Origin: Ravibacter sp964559125
Lineage (GTDB): Bacteria; Bacteroidota; Bacteroidia; Cytophagales; Spirosomataceae
Direction: 5' to 3'
Assembly: GCA_964559125.1 (NCBI GenBank)
Contig: CAZLGW010000001.1
Location: 186,001-250,000, forward strand
DNA: 64,000 bases
The translations under genes and the position numbers were made by a program. The notes beneath the pieces were generated by a model that worked only from the letters and a program-made list of their open reading frames with translations, did not search any database and was not told the DNA's origin. The first letter of the stretch is position 1. Each line of letters opens with the position of its first letter. Below, piece after piece: positions 51,662 through 61,200 of the stretch.

Positions 51662-54600
51662 TTAATAGGTCAACATCAGACCCAATGAAAACATTCGGTC
51701 GGCTCCATAGGTTTTACCCGCTCCCCGTTCACTGCTGATCGCGATAGGGTCTATACCCGGCGACAGGCTGGTCAGCGTCAGCAGATTCTCACCGGAGAAA
51801 TAAACCCGGACCCGCTGCATTTTTAACTTCGAGGTAAGCGAAGAAGGCATGTTGTAGCCGACCTGTACATTCTGTAGCCTCAGGTAAGCGGCGCTCTGCA
51901 GGTATCTTGTCGACGGAACCCGGTTCTTTTCATTTTCGGGATCGTTCGCATACGGTCTCGGCCAGTAGGCGTCGAGGTTGATATTGGCGGCGCCTTCGTA
52001 AAGCCCGGTATACTTGTCGCCCTCCTGATCTCTGAAATAATCCAGGTGGCCGTCGAACAGGGATACCTGGTTAAAGTGCCTGAATCCCCAGAAAATGTTT
52101 TCCAGCGGAGCAAAAAAGATATCGCGCTTGGCAGTGCCTCTCCACAACATCGAAAAATCGAGATTCTTCCAGTTGAAGCCTGCCGTAATCCCGTATTGAT
52201 AGCGCGGGTTTTCGTTGCCGATAATTTTCAGGTCGCCGTGATCATTGACGGTATTAGTCCCGTTATTTACCTTACCGTCGTCATTGAGGTCTTCGTAACG
52301 TACGTCTCCGGTCTTCCATACGCCGTTCCAGATAAACGAGAGATCGGTAGAAGACTGATGCTGGTCGATGTCACCCTGCGTACGATACAGGCCATTGGAG
52401 GTATACCCCCATATTTCGCCTTCTTCTCTGCCTTCATACCAGGTTGACGTTGACAGCGTTCCGGTAGGGTTCACGTATTTTGTGACGAAGGAACGGCTGT
52501 CGTATAGATTGCCTGTTACGAAATAGGAAAACGACTGGTTCAGCGACTGGTTCCAGCGAAGGGACAGTTCCCACCCCCTGGTACGGAAGGTAGAGTTGTT
52601 TGCTTTCGGCAATGCAGTGCCCAATACACCCGGCTGGGCTTCCGCCGGCCCGATCATATCGGTGGTGGTTCGCTCAAACCAGTCAAAGCTACCGGTTAGT
52701 CGCTTATTCAACACTGCGAAGTCCATCCCGATGTCCTTGGTAGTAGCGGTCTCCCAGGTAAGATTAGGGCTGATCAGGCCCGGCACCGTGGTATAACCGA
52801 TCGGCCTGCTTTGCCCGAAGCCAAAGATCCAGCTCAGCGGTGAGGTTTGAATAGGGATCAGGTTCAGATCGAGATAAGAATCGACGTTCTGGTTACCCAG
52901 GCGTCCCCATGATCCTCTGAATTTCAATAAATTGACGACATGCCTGATCGGCTGCCAGAACCCTTCGTTGCTGACATTCCAGCCGGCAGAGAAAGAAGGG
53001 AAAGTCCCCCAGCGGTTTCCTCTCCGGAAACGCGACGTACCATCCCTGCGCAGGTTGACCTCCAGCAGGTATCGATTGTCGAAATCGTAGTTCAAACGTG
53101 CAAAGTAACCTTGTGTAGACCAGTGTCCCAGGGCTTCGAGCGCCGAAGGCTCGCCGGAAGCTGTCTGCAGCGACGGGACATTCTGAACAAGCAGGTTGGT
53201 TTTGTAGACGTCAAGATACCGGTTGTTGCTCTTCTCGAACTGGGTACCGGCCAGGAAAGTAAGGTGTTGTTTCTCCCCGATGCCGGTATTGAACGTGGTA
53301 TAGATATTGGTGGTCCAGTAGTTATTGTTGTGGTGGTACTGCTGGATATTGCTCGGTATGGTATTCGAAGTAGGGACAATGGATTTATCCACCATTGTCT
53401 CGTATACGACCATTTCCTGGTGGGAACGGAAGATGTTGACGGACTGGTATGCAAAATCCGCATTGATTTTCCAGTTTTTGAGCGGCCTGATTTCCGTATA
53501 GAAGCTCTGCCAGCTCTCCGTAGTTTCGATATGGTCATTTCCTGCATCGCTTATCCAGGGGATTTTCGACTGGATCATCAGGTTTCCGTATGCATCGTAT
53601 TTAGCGTTTGTGGGCATGGTACGCGCGATCTGGTGGAAAACGAGATCATATTCACCCTGTTTGTCCATAGAAGGCCTGACGCGATTGCTTTTCATAAACC
53701 GGGGCTGATACCCGATATCCCACCATGAAGCAAGCGAAGTCTTTATTTTTGCCATGAGGTTCACGCGGGAAAAGGTATCCGTCCCGTAGTTCAGAACACC
53801 CTCCTGACCCACATAGCCGCCTGAAAGATAGTAGGAAGTTTTTTGCGACCCGCCCTGCACGGAAATGTCGTGCTTTTGGTTTACAGCGCTCCCGTAATAT
53901 TCATCTATCCAATCGTAATTGGCGTTCCCTTGCTGGTTGATCCCCCAGGTCCCGTTGGGAAGGGCTACGGTTTCGAAGTAGATAGCGTCGGGAACGGTAA
54001 ACTGCTTCAGGTAGTCGAAATCGCCTTTTTGATAGGCAATGATGCGATCGACGGTTTCGTTGGAAAAGACCCTTCCCCCGGCGCCATAGACGCCCGCTTC
54101 ATTCACAATCCTGGCGTGGGTATAGGAGTTAAGCATGGAAGGCAGACGCTGGGGAGTAGCGACAGAAACATTACCGCTATAGGAAACACTGAGCTTTTCG
54201 TCTGCATTTCCCGATTTTGTGGTGATCAGTATTACGCCATACGGAGCCCGTGCGCCATAGATAGCAGAGGCGGCGGCATCTTTCAAAATGGATATGGATG
54301 CAATATCCTCCGGGTTGATCCGGTTCATATCTCCCGGGATACCGTCAATCAATACATAAGGCTGTCCGCCGTTCAGAGAGCCTGTTCCCCGGATATTGAT
54401 ATCCATTTCGGCGCCCGGTTGAAAACCATAGTTGTTGGTCGAAAATGTCATGGCAGGCGATAAACCCTGGAGAAGCTGCGAGACAGTGGGCGACTGCCGG
54501 TTTTTAATCTGGTCATTGGATATCACATCGACCGCGCCGGTTACATTTGCTTTACGCTGTGTGCCGTATCCCACTACCACGATTTCATCCAGCGATTTCT

Positions 54601-55246
54601 GATCCACCTTCAGCGACAGGTTGAGGATTGTTTCCGTACCTACGCTGATCTCCTGCGTTTCATAGCCTACAAAACTCAGTATCAGAATGGAACCTTCCGA
54701 AACATCGAGCTGGAAATCACCGTTTTCATCGGTGATAGTTCCCTGCTGGGTCCCTTTGACAAGTATGCTTACGCCCGGAAGGCCTTCACCGTTTTCGTCG
54801 GTTACCTTCCCTGTAACCCTGTTTGCCGGCAACGAAATAACCGGGTATTCCTCCTGCGACGTACGAGGCGTTTTTATCTCCTGGAGATCTCTTTTGATAA
54901 TAACCTGGCTGCCCATTACCTCGTATTTAAGGTTCAGTGGCTTCAGTACCTGGTCAAGTACCTTCGAAAGTTTTTTGCCTGACGCGACAAAAGTGACTTT
55001 TCGTTGGGAGTCGATCACCTGCCGGCTGTACAGGAATGTAGTGCCGGACTGCCTTTCCAATTGCGAAAGCACGCTTTCTAAAGGCTCTTCCCTGACAGAC
55101 AGGTTCACAGTCTTGTTCATTAGCTCCTGCGCTTTCCCGTCTTCGGCTCTGCTGAGCTGGAGAAATGACAGAGCAATAAGACATTGTAAGAAGCTAATTC
55201 TCATAATTCTGAGAGCCACCTCTCGGTTTGGTATTATTAAATACAT
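51662..55246 (-). CDS. SusC/RagA-family TonB-linked outer-membrane channel with STN domain
   Basis: From ATG 55246 (or 55204, MRISFLQ) the product has about 1194 residues. After the leader comes an STN domain (NKTVNLSVREEPLESVLSQLERQSGTTFLYS), which receives regulatory contact in FecA-type receptors. A carboxypeptidase-like repeat follows (VTGKVTDENGEGLPGVSILVKGTQQG), then the plug (GYGTQRKANVTGAVDVIS, ILKDAAASAIYGARAPYGVILITTK) and a long beta-barrel ending FSLGLMLTY. The STN domain fits control by the FecR and sigma factor genes upstream. The 200-bp leader contains two hairpins. Confidence 0.93.
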   Translation of the reverse strand: MYLIIPNREVALRIMRISFLQCLIALSFLQLSRAEDGKAQELMNKTVNLSVREEPLESVLSQLERQSGTTFLYSRQVIDSQRKVTFVASGKKLSKVLDQVLKPLNLKYEVMGSQVIIKRDLQEIKTPRTSQEEYPVISLPANRVTGKVTDENGEGLPGVSILVKGTQQGTITDENGDFQLDVSEGSILILSFVGYETQEISVGTETILNLSLKVDQKSLDEIVVVGYGTQRKANVTGAVDVISNDQIKNRQSPTVSQLLQGLSPAMTFSTNNYGFQPGAEMDINIRGTGSLNGGQPYVLIDGIPGDMNRINPEDIASISILKDAAASAIYGARAPYGVILITTKSGNADEKLSVSYSGNVSVATPQRLPSMLNSYTHARIVNEAGVYGAGGRVFSNETVDRIIAYQKGDFDYLKQFTVPDAIYFETVALPNGTWGINQQGNANYDWIDEYYGSAVNQKHDISVQGGSQKTSYYLSGGYVGQEGVLNYGTDTFSRVNLMAKIKTSLASWWDIGYQPRFMKSNRVRPSMDKQGEYDLVFHQIARTMPTNAKYDAYGNLMIQSKIPWISDAGNDHIETTESWQSFYTEIRPLKNWKINADFAYQSVNIFRSHQEMVVYETMVDKSIVPTSNTIPSNIQQYHHNNNYWTTNIYTTFNTGIGEKQHLTFLAGTQFEKSNNRYLDVYKTNLLVQNVPSLQTASGEPSALEALGHWSTQGYFARLNYDFDNRYLLEVNLRRDGTSRFRRGNRWGTFPSFSAGWNVSNEGFWQPIRHVVNLLKFRGSWGRLGNQNVDSYLDLNLIPIQTSPLSWIFGFGQSRPIGYTTVPGLISPNLTWETATTKDIGMDFAVLNKRLTGSFDWFERTTTDMIGPAEAQPGVLGTALPKANNSTFRTRGWELSLRWNQSLNQSFSYFVTGNLYDSRSFVTKYVNPTGTLSTSTWYEGREEGEIWGYTSNGLYRTQGDIDQHQSSTDLSFIWNGVWKTGDVRYEDLNDDGKVNNGTNTVNDHGDLKIIGNENPRYQYGITAGFNWKNLDFSMLWRGTAKRDIFFAPLENIFWGFRHFNQVSLFDGHLDYFRDQEGDKYTGLYEGAANINLDAYWPRPYANDPENEKNRVPSTRYLQSAAYLRLQNVQVGYNMPSSLTSKLKMQRVRVYFSGENLLTLTSLSPGIDPIAISSERGAGKTYGADRMFSLGLMLTY

Positions 55247-55301
55247 AACTTTGAATGTTTTTGGTAAATTTTTTCTAAAACAATTGGCAAAAACATCCCA
55301 G

Positions 55302-55319
55302 GCCTTCCTTCGGGAAGGC
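55302..55319. other. TTCG hairpin in the susC leader
   Basis: GCCTTCC (55302-55308) and GGAAGGC (55313-55319) form a 7-bp stem with loop TTCG on the plus strand, CGAA on the transcribed minus strand. Eight bases downstream on the minus strand lies GTTTTTG. It may be a stability or attenuation element in the susC leader. Confidence 0.4.
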
Positions 55320-55357
55320 TGGCTTTGTGGTTCGAACACAAGTTTTCAGGGAAACAG

Positions 55358-55388
55358 AAAGCGGTGATGTTCACAGCATTACCGCTTT
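55358..55388. terminator. Hairpin between fecR and susC
   Basis: AAAGCGGT (55358-55365) pairs with ACCGCTTT (55381-55388), with partial internal pairing. On the plus strand a T-tract follows; on the minus strand, the direction of the flanking genes, only CTGTTT follows, so it would attenuate rather than fully stop transcription. Confidence 0.4.
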
Positions 55389-55446
55389 TTTTATCATATC
55401 AGTTTTTTCTCATACGCATCAACAGGCTTTATTAGTAAGGGTTAAA

Positions 55447-56547
55447 TTATTTATTGCTACAACCGTCTCCGGTAATTGTAATGCGGTTGCCGCTCATTTC
55501 AAAGTCTGCTTCGATCCCGATACATATCATCCCGATCTTGTCCAGGAAAGGCTCATCAGAAAGTGTTGCGGTAAGTGTACAGTTTTTCAGTTTTTCGGCG
55601 TCATATTGAATCGTGACCCCGTAAGTATCTTCCAGCAGGGCAAAAACGTCGGCGACCGGCGTCAGTTGAAACTCATACCTGGGGCGTTGCAGCCGTTCCG
55701 GAAGGGGGTTGTCCTGCCGGTGACTCCACTTCCCCCGGATCATTTTATCGGTCGCCACTACCAGGCTGACCTGCTCGTTGGGGTTGAGCAGTAATGTATC
55801 CTGAGGCGTTTTATCGGGATTGTTATCTCCCTTCTGAGGAATGACGCTGACGGCGCCGGTCCGGACAGTGACCGTGGCCCGGGGCTCATTGTCGAATGAC
55901 CGTACCAGAAAGCTTGTTCCCAGTACCTTGGTAATCAGGTGAGTAGTGTATACATAAAAAGGATTTGCCGGATCTTTGACCACTTCGAAAAATCCTTCCC
56001 CTGTCAGTCGCACTTTTCTCGTGAATGACCCGTCGGGGGACTCATAGTCAATTCTGCTGCCGGTTGAGAGCACAACCGAGGAGCCATCGGGCAGGTTGAT
56101 CAGCAGCGGCTGATTCCCGTTATTGGCAAACGATTTCACCTGGTCTGTTACTTCCGCTTCCGGGGCGGAAAGGGAAACGGTATTCCCGGGGGAAATCGCT
56201 TCAGGTTTTACCAGCAGCCAGCCAAGCCCAACTGTGATCACAAGGGCTGCCGCCCATCGTATGAAGGGTACGCGGAAGTAGAAAACAGGCCGGCTTACAG
56301 GTGAAGCCTCATCCATATTTTCTTTAATAACAGCTACTTTTTGACGTATATAGCCATCGGAAAGCTCAGGCTGATTCCCTTCAAGTAAAGCCATAGCCGC
56401 AACTGCGGATTCAAAAACGGGACGCTGTGACGGATTTTCTTCCAGCCATTCTTTCCAATAGGCGCTGTTTTCGGCATCAGGGGAGCTGACCCATTCCAGA
56501 AACCGGTCGTTTTCAAGAAAATCTTCCAGCGAATAAAGTTCTGCCAT
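55447..56547 (-). CDS. FecR-family anti-sigma factor
   Basis: A 366-residue inner-membrane regulator. The cytoplasmic N-terminus (SLEDFLENDRFLEWVSSPDAENSAYWKEWLEENPSQ) would hold the sigma factor. One helix (FIRWAAALVITVGLGWLLV) crosses the membrane. The periplasmic FecR domain (RKVRLTGEGFFEVVKDPANPFYVYTTHLITKVLGTSFLVRSF) is followed by a C-terminal STN-like domain (VADVFALLEDTYGVTIQYDA). It would relay the state of the SusC STN domain to the sigma factor encoded 292 bp upstream. The stretch 56548-56839 holds no gene. Confidence 0.9.
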   Translation of the reverse strand: MAELYSLEDFLENDRFLEWVSSPDAENSAYWKEWLEENPSQRPVFESAVAAMALLEGNQPELSDGYIRQKVAVIKENMDEASPVSRPVFYFRVPFIRWAAALVITVGLGWLLVKPEAISPGNTVSLSAPEAEVTDQVKSFANNGNQPLLINLPDGSSVVLSTGSRIDYESPDGSFTRKVRLTGEGFFEVVKDPANPFYVYTTHLITKVLGTSFLVRSFDNEPRATVTVRTGAVSVIPQKGDNNPDKTPQDTLLLNPNEQVSLVVATDKMIRGKWSHRQDNPLPERLQRPRYEFQLTPVADVFALLEDTYGVTIQYDAEKLKNCTLTATLSDEPFLDKIGMICIGIEADFEMSGNRITITGDGCSNK

Positions 56548-56839
56548 ATTTTTCAGTTATTGGGAAATAGCTGTTGTCACTAGGGCAGCTTTTGTTTTCC
56601 AGGGATATCAGGAACGGGAAACGCCGATATACCCTTTTTTTGGAAAAAATATTTTAGCTAATTATATACTATCCCGACCATCCGATGGTTTGAGTACGCC
56701 ACAGATGCGTAGAGAATATTGTTATCTCTGGTCTCAGGGGGGCCAACATAATATACAATCATCCCAATTAATATAATGGCTAACCCAGGGGAATCGGTAG
56801 CAGGAATGTGCTTTTTTTCTAAAGCATTGAGCCGTTCCT

Positions 56840-57430
56840 TTAATGGAACATAAGGAAGATGGCCAGCGTGGACAACCAGCGGGAGCGGATTCTGCTCAGG
56901 GCTTTCTGAAGGAAATTAGAGACGGATTGCCGGTTTACTCCCATGATTTCGGCAATTTCATGAACTTCAAGGTTCTCGTAATAGCGGAGGTATATGGCTT
57001 CTCTTTCGCGTTTAGGCAAGGCTGACAATTGGGCCTGCAACTGGGAGACTGTCGCCGCAAAAGATTCTTTCTCGATAAGGAGCGCCTCGGCATTAAACCG
57101 ATCGGGAAAAGACCAGTCCCACTCGCTCTCATCCACCCGGCTGAATCGCTGCTGATCATCACGGTAGTGCATGATAGCGTGACGAAGCGATTTGAGAAGA
57201 TAAAACTTCACGGATCCTGTCATGCTTATCCGGCGACGATTTTGCCATAGGGTCAGGAAAATATTCTGAATGCAATCTTCGACGACAAACCGATCTACCC
57301 CGAATTTCAGCCCGTACCGTGTGAGTGTACGATAATATCGCTCTGCAAGGGTCCCCAGAGCATCTTTATCCCCCTCCCGGTAGGCCGACCAAAGTCGTAT
57401 TTCGTCATCTTGTTCCATTCGCAACGACAT
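56840..57430 (-). CDS. ECF RNA polymerase sigma factor (sigma-70 family)
   Basis: From ATG 57430 (57418 is possible) the product is a 196-residue sigma factor; codons up to 57478 would need a TTG start. Region 2 reads RLWSAYREGDKDALGTLAERYYRTLTRYGLKFGVDRFVVEDCIQNIFLTLWQNR. Region 4 reads LSALPKREREAIYLRYYENLEVHEIAEIMGVNRQSVSNFLQKAL. It ends with a hydrophobic tail (TLAIFLMFH), as in many Bacteroidota FecI-like factors. It should activate the susC-susD-sulfatase operon when FecR releases it. Confidence 0.9.
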   Translation of the reverse strand: MSLRMEQDDEIRLWSAYREGDKDALGTLAERYYRTLTRYGLKFGVDRFVVEDCIQNIFLTLWQNRRRISMTGSVKFYLLKSLRHAIMHYRDDQQRFSRVDESEWDWSFPDRFNAEALLIEKESFAATVSQLQAQLSALPKREREAIYLRYYENLEVHEIAEIMGVNRQSVSNFLQKALSRIRSRWLSTLAIFLMFH

Positions 57431-57601
57431 TCTGCCTGTATTTATAGAGTAGGAAAAAGTAACGCTTTCTACCTGCAATTTTGCCAGAATGGCAGAAAAA
57501 ACAAATTTTCTTCTTTATTTCATTAAATCCGGTTGCAAATAAATTTATTTTTCTCTAACCTTGTCAGGTTATTTCGATACTATACCCCAATATGTTATAC
57601 T

Positions 57602-58249
57602 ATGCTAAAATTTGCTTTTACCGTTACCGGTTTGTTAATGTCATGTCCGGTAATATCCCAGAAAATTTTGTTTAAGTACGACGAGGCCGGCAACAGGATC
57701 AACAGGTCTGTTGAATCAGCGCTACCCGTACGCCTTGTGAATTTTGCAGCAATGACGGAAGAAGGTTCTGTCGTGCTTACCTGGAAAACTGCCGGTGAGG
57801 AAAGTCTCAGTCACTTTGAGCTGGAGCGCAGCTCCGACGGAATGGACTGGGTCCGGATTGCGGAGATCCATAGCCCGGAGAGTGATGACACGGTATCTGC
57901 TGTTGTTTACAGGCATATCGACCGGTATCCTGCGCCGGGTCAGAACGTCTATCGCCTGAAAATAGTGGATGCTGACGGTACTGTGGCCTGGTCAAAGCTC
58001 GAAAGCGTATTTTTACGATCAGAAATACGTGCTTATCCTAACCCTGCAAAGGACTACCTGGTGGTCGAATACCCGTCCGGGGAAGAGGCTTTATACGAGA
58101 TTTTTGCACCCGACGGCAGGGTGGTATTGCGGGGCAGGCTTGTCGGGGAAAAGCAGATCGACCTGGGGCCTCTCTCTCCCTCTTTATATATAGTCAGGCT
58201 TACCCTGGCTTCGGGACAAACGTTTACCCGGAGAATTATAAAGGAATAA
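57602..58249 (+). CDS. Small secreted protein with YD motif and T9SS sorting domain
   Basis: A 215-residue protein from ATG 57602, with leader LKFAFTVTGLLMSCPVIS. Right after cleavage it has a single RHS/YD-type unit (ILFKYDEAGNRINRSV). A fibronectin-like sandwich follows (VRLVNFAAMTEEGSVVLTWKTAGEESLSHFELERSSDG) and a C-terminal T9SS type A domain (RAYPNPAKDYLVVEYP, SLYIVRLTLASGQTFTRRIIKE). It lies 28 bp before the giant RHS gene and is probably co-transcribed. It may be a surface partner of that protein. Confidence 0.8.
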   Translation: MLKFAFTVTGLLMSCPVISQKILFKYDEAGNRINRSVESALPVRLVNFAAMTEEGSVVLTWKTAGEESLSHFELERSSDGMDWVRIAEIHSPESDDTVSAVVYRHIDRYPAPGQNVYRLKIVDADGTVAWSKLESVFLRSEIRAYPNPAKDYLVVEYPSGEEALYEIFAPDGRVVLRGRLVGEKQIDLGPLSPSLYIVRLTLASGQTFTRRIIKE

Positions 58250-58277
58250 TCTTTCTTAACATAAATACTATACTCTA

Positions 58278-61200
58278 ATGAAAAAGACTTGCTTTTTGCT
58301 TGTATGCTATTGCTTTGCCCTTACTTTGCGCAGTCAGCATATTGAATATTCCCCCCTTTACAATTCAGCGCAATTTGATGCGCAGGTTATCGATGTTTCC
58401 CGGCCGGTAGGAGCTACAAACGGTACAGCAGGGGTATCGCCCGGGGGAGCTGCCGTCTATTCTGTCCCTGTTATGATCCCTCCTGGTACTAACGGCGTCG
58501 TGCCATCTGTGTCATTGGAGTATAATTCCCAGGCAGGAGCAGGAATAGCAGGGATGGGGTGGAGCATTTCGGGGCTTTCTGTTATTACCCGCACTCCGCA
58601 GAATATGTATTTTGACGCGACGGTAAGGCCGGTCGGGCTTAATACCGACGACCGCTTTGCACTTGATGGTCAGCGGATGGTGGTCAAAACCGGAACGTAC
58701 GGAAGCAATGGCTCTGTATACGGGACAGAAATCGAAAGCTTTTCCGTGATTACGATCAAAGATATGCAGGGCAGCAACCCGAAGTGGTTTGAGGTAACAG
58801 ATAAAAACGGGGTAAGCATGCAATACGGAAATACGGCCGATTCCCGCTTTATGAATGAAGACGGTACATCGGTAATTTCCTGGATGCTCAACAGAATCAC
58901 TTATCCTGATGGCAATTATCTGGATTACGAGTACAATACCTCCGGACGGGAACCGAGAATCACAAGGATGCTCTACACAGGGAACGTGGAAACCGGACTG
59001 TTGCCTTATAATGAGATCTCGTTTGAATATAAAATAAGACAAAACGGCGACTTCTCAGACATCCGGACTATCTATACAGGCGGGGCTGCCCTGGCGAGCC
59101 GTTTCCTGCTGGACAGGATTATTGTCAGGGCAGAAGGAGAGATCGTCAGAGTCTACCAACTGACCTACGGAAATGATGGGATCAATTCCTACCTGCTATC
59201 CGTTCAGGAAGCAGGAAACGACGGAACCGCCCTGAATCCCGCTATATTCAAATATGGAGACCAGCCGGCTGCCCGCAGCGAATATCATAATACGGCCATC
59301 CCGGGCGGTGAAAACCGGGAAACATTCTTCGGGGATTTTGATGGCGACGGAAAGCAGGAGGTATTAAATGCTACGGTTGCAGAGAATCGAGATGGATTCC
59401 GGTACTACAGCGACTTTAAAGTTTTCAAAAAGAGTCATACCGGAAACACTTTCAGCTTATTAAGCACCACGACATTAGAGAATAATTATACGCTGGTCAA
59501 TAAAATAGAGATACCAAACCAGCATTCGGTTATCACAGGTGACTATACGGGAGACGGGATTGACGACGTAATTGCACTGAATATTTCCTACGGCAACGGT
59601 CAGTCGGTGTTGGAAAATGTAGCCATTTATGAAAGTCTGAACGGTGGCCTGCATTTTAATAAAATCACCCGGTCTGTCCAGCCGAACTATAATCGCATTC
59701 ACGCAAGTAAGAAGTTCTTCTATCCCGGGGATTTCAATGGAGACGGAATCCCCGAGTACATAACGATCCTGGGAAACTCTGCAGGCGCTTACCGCGTTTT
59801 TCTGTGTACCGATTTCAGAAGCGGAGGAGCTTGCGGCGAGGTCACTGTTTCCGGCCCTTCCAACTACCCCACTCTTTCCTGGATTAATACCGAACAGATT
59901 TTTATCCTGGATTTTAACGGGGACGGGAAGCATGATATCATGCTTGTGGGAGCATCGGGATCTGAAATATTCACATTGGATGGTTATACTGCAGTTAGGA
60001 TCTATTCAGGGGGATTTCCTTCTGTGGGTAAAAATATCTATACGGGTGACTTCAACGGTGATGGAAAGACGGATATAATGCAGTCCGATAATGAAATTTC
60101 CAATGTCATAAAAGGAATATCTACCGGAACAACCTTTTTACAATCCGTCGTCACTCTTAGCTCTCACCTGCCGGTAAATACCGATCCTGTCGATGCCGAG
60201 CATAGGAATCAGCTGGTAATAGGGGATTATAACGGAGATGGGAAAAGTGATATTTACTATGACTGGCATCGGAAGAAATCGACGCCTATTCATCAGGGTA
60301 ATCATGTACAACGTTTTACCGGTCATGACCTTTTCTATAGTAACGGCGACACATTTACCTATAGACAATTACATTATTCTGTTCACAGCCAGGATGAGTT
60401 TATTGATTACCGTCTCAGCGCTCTGCCTGCTCTTGATACAAAATATACAACTATTGACATCAATGGAGACGGGAAGACGGACCTGATTTCTTCGCCGCAT
60501 AACGGTGTGATTGGGGTTTGGCTTTTCCACGAAAACGGAAAAGAAACCCTATTGGAGAAAGTTTCAAACGGTGTAAAGCATATCACAGAATGGAGCTACA
60601 AAAGCCTGGTTGAAGGTGGTGAATTCTATTCCAAAGGGACAACACCTTCCTCAGGTCCGGTCAATATCATGCAACCGGCCCTCAGTATGGTGCATGAATT
60701 TAAATCGGGCAATGGGATAGGAGAGGATTTTACGAAGCGGTACTCGTATAAAGGAGCCGTATTGCATCGTTCGGGGAAAGGCTTTCTGGGATTTGCAGGT
60801 GTGACCGTCCTTGATCTGTCTATGGATGTCAGGACTATAAGCGAAAGCGAGCTGAATACTACATGGTTTTCCCTGGCTCCGCAAAAAACATCTGTTTACC
60901 TGGCTTCCGCTAACTGGCTTGTTTCGGAATCGATCTTTACCAATGAGTTTGTGGCTTCAGGAGCCAGGCGGTTTTGGATAAAGACAAGTGGTATCAGTCA
61001 AAAAGACAATGCCCTGGGAGTAACTACCTCTACGATCAACACTTATGATAGTTACGGCAACATTACAGTCAGTACCGTAACAATACCTGGCGTACATACC
61101 ACCCGGACCACTACTGGCTATGGGGCTTTCCCGGGGAGTATTCCCAATAAGTCCATTAGCATGACTGTCGACAACACCCGGTCGGGACAGTCTACCCATA

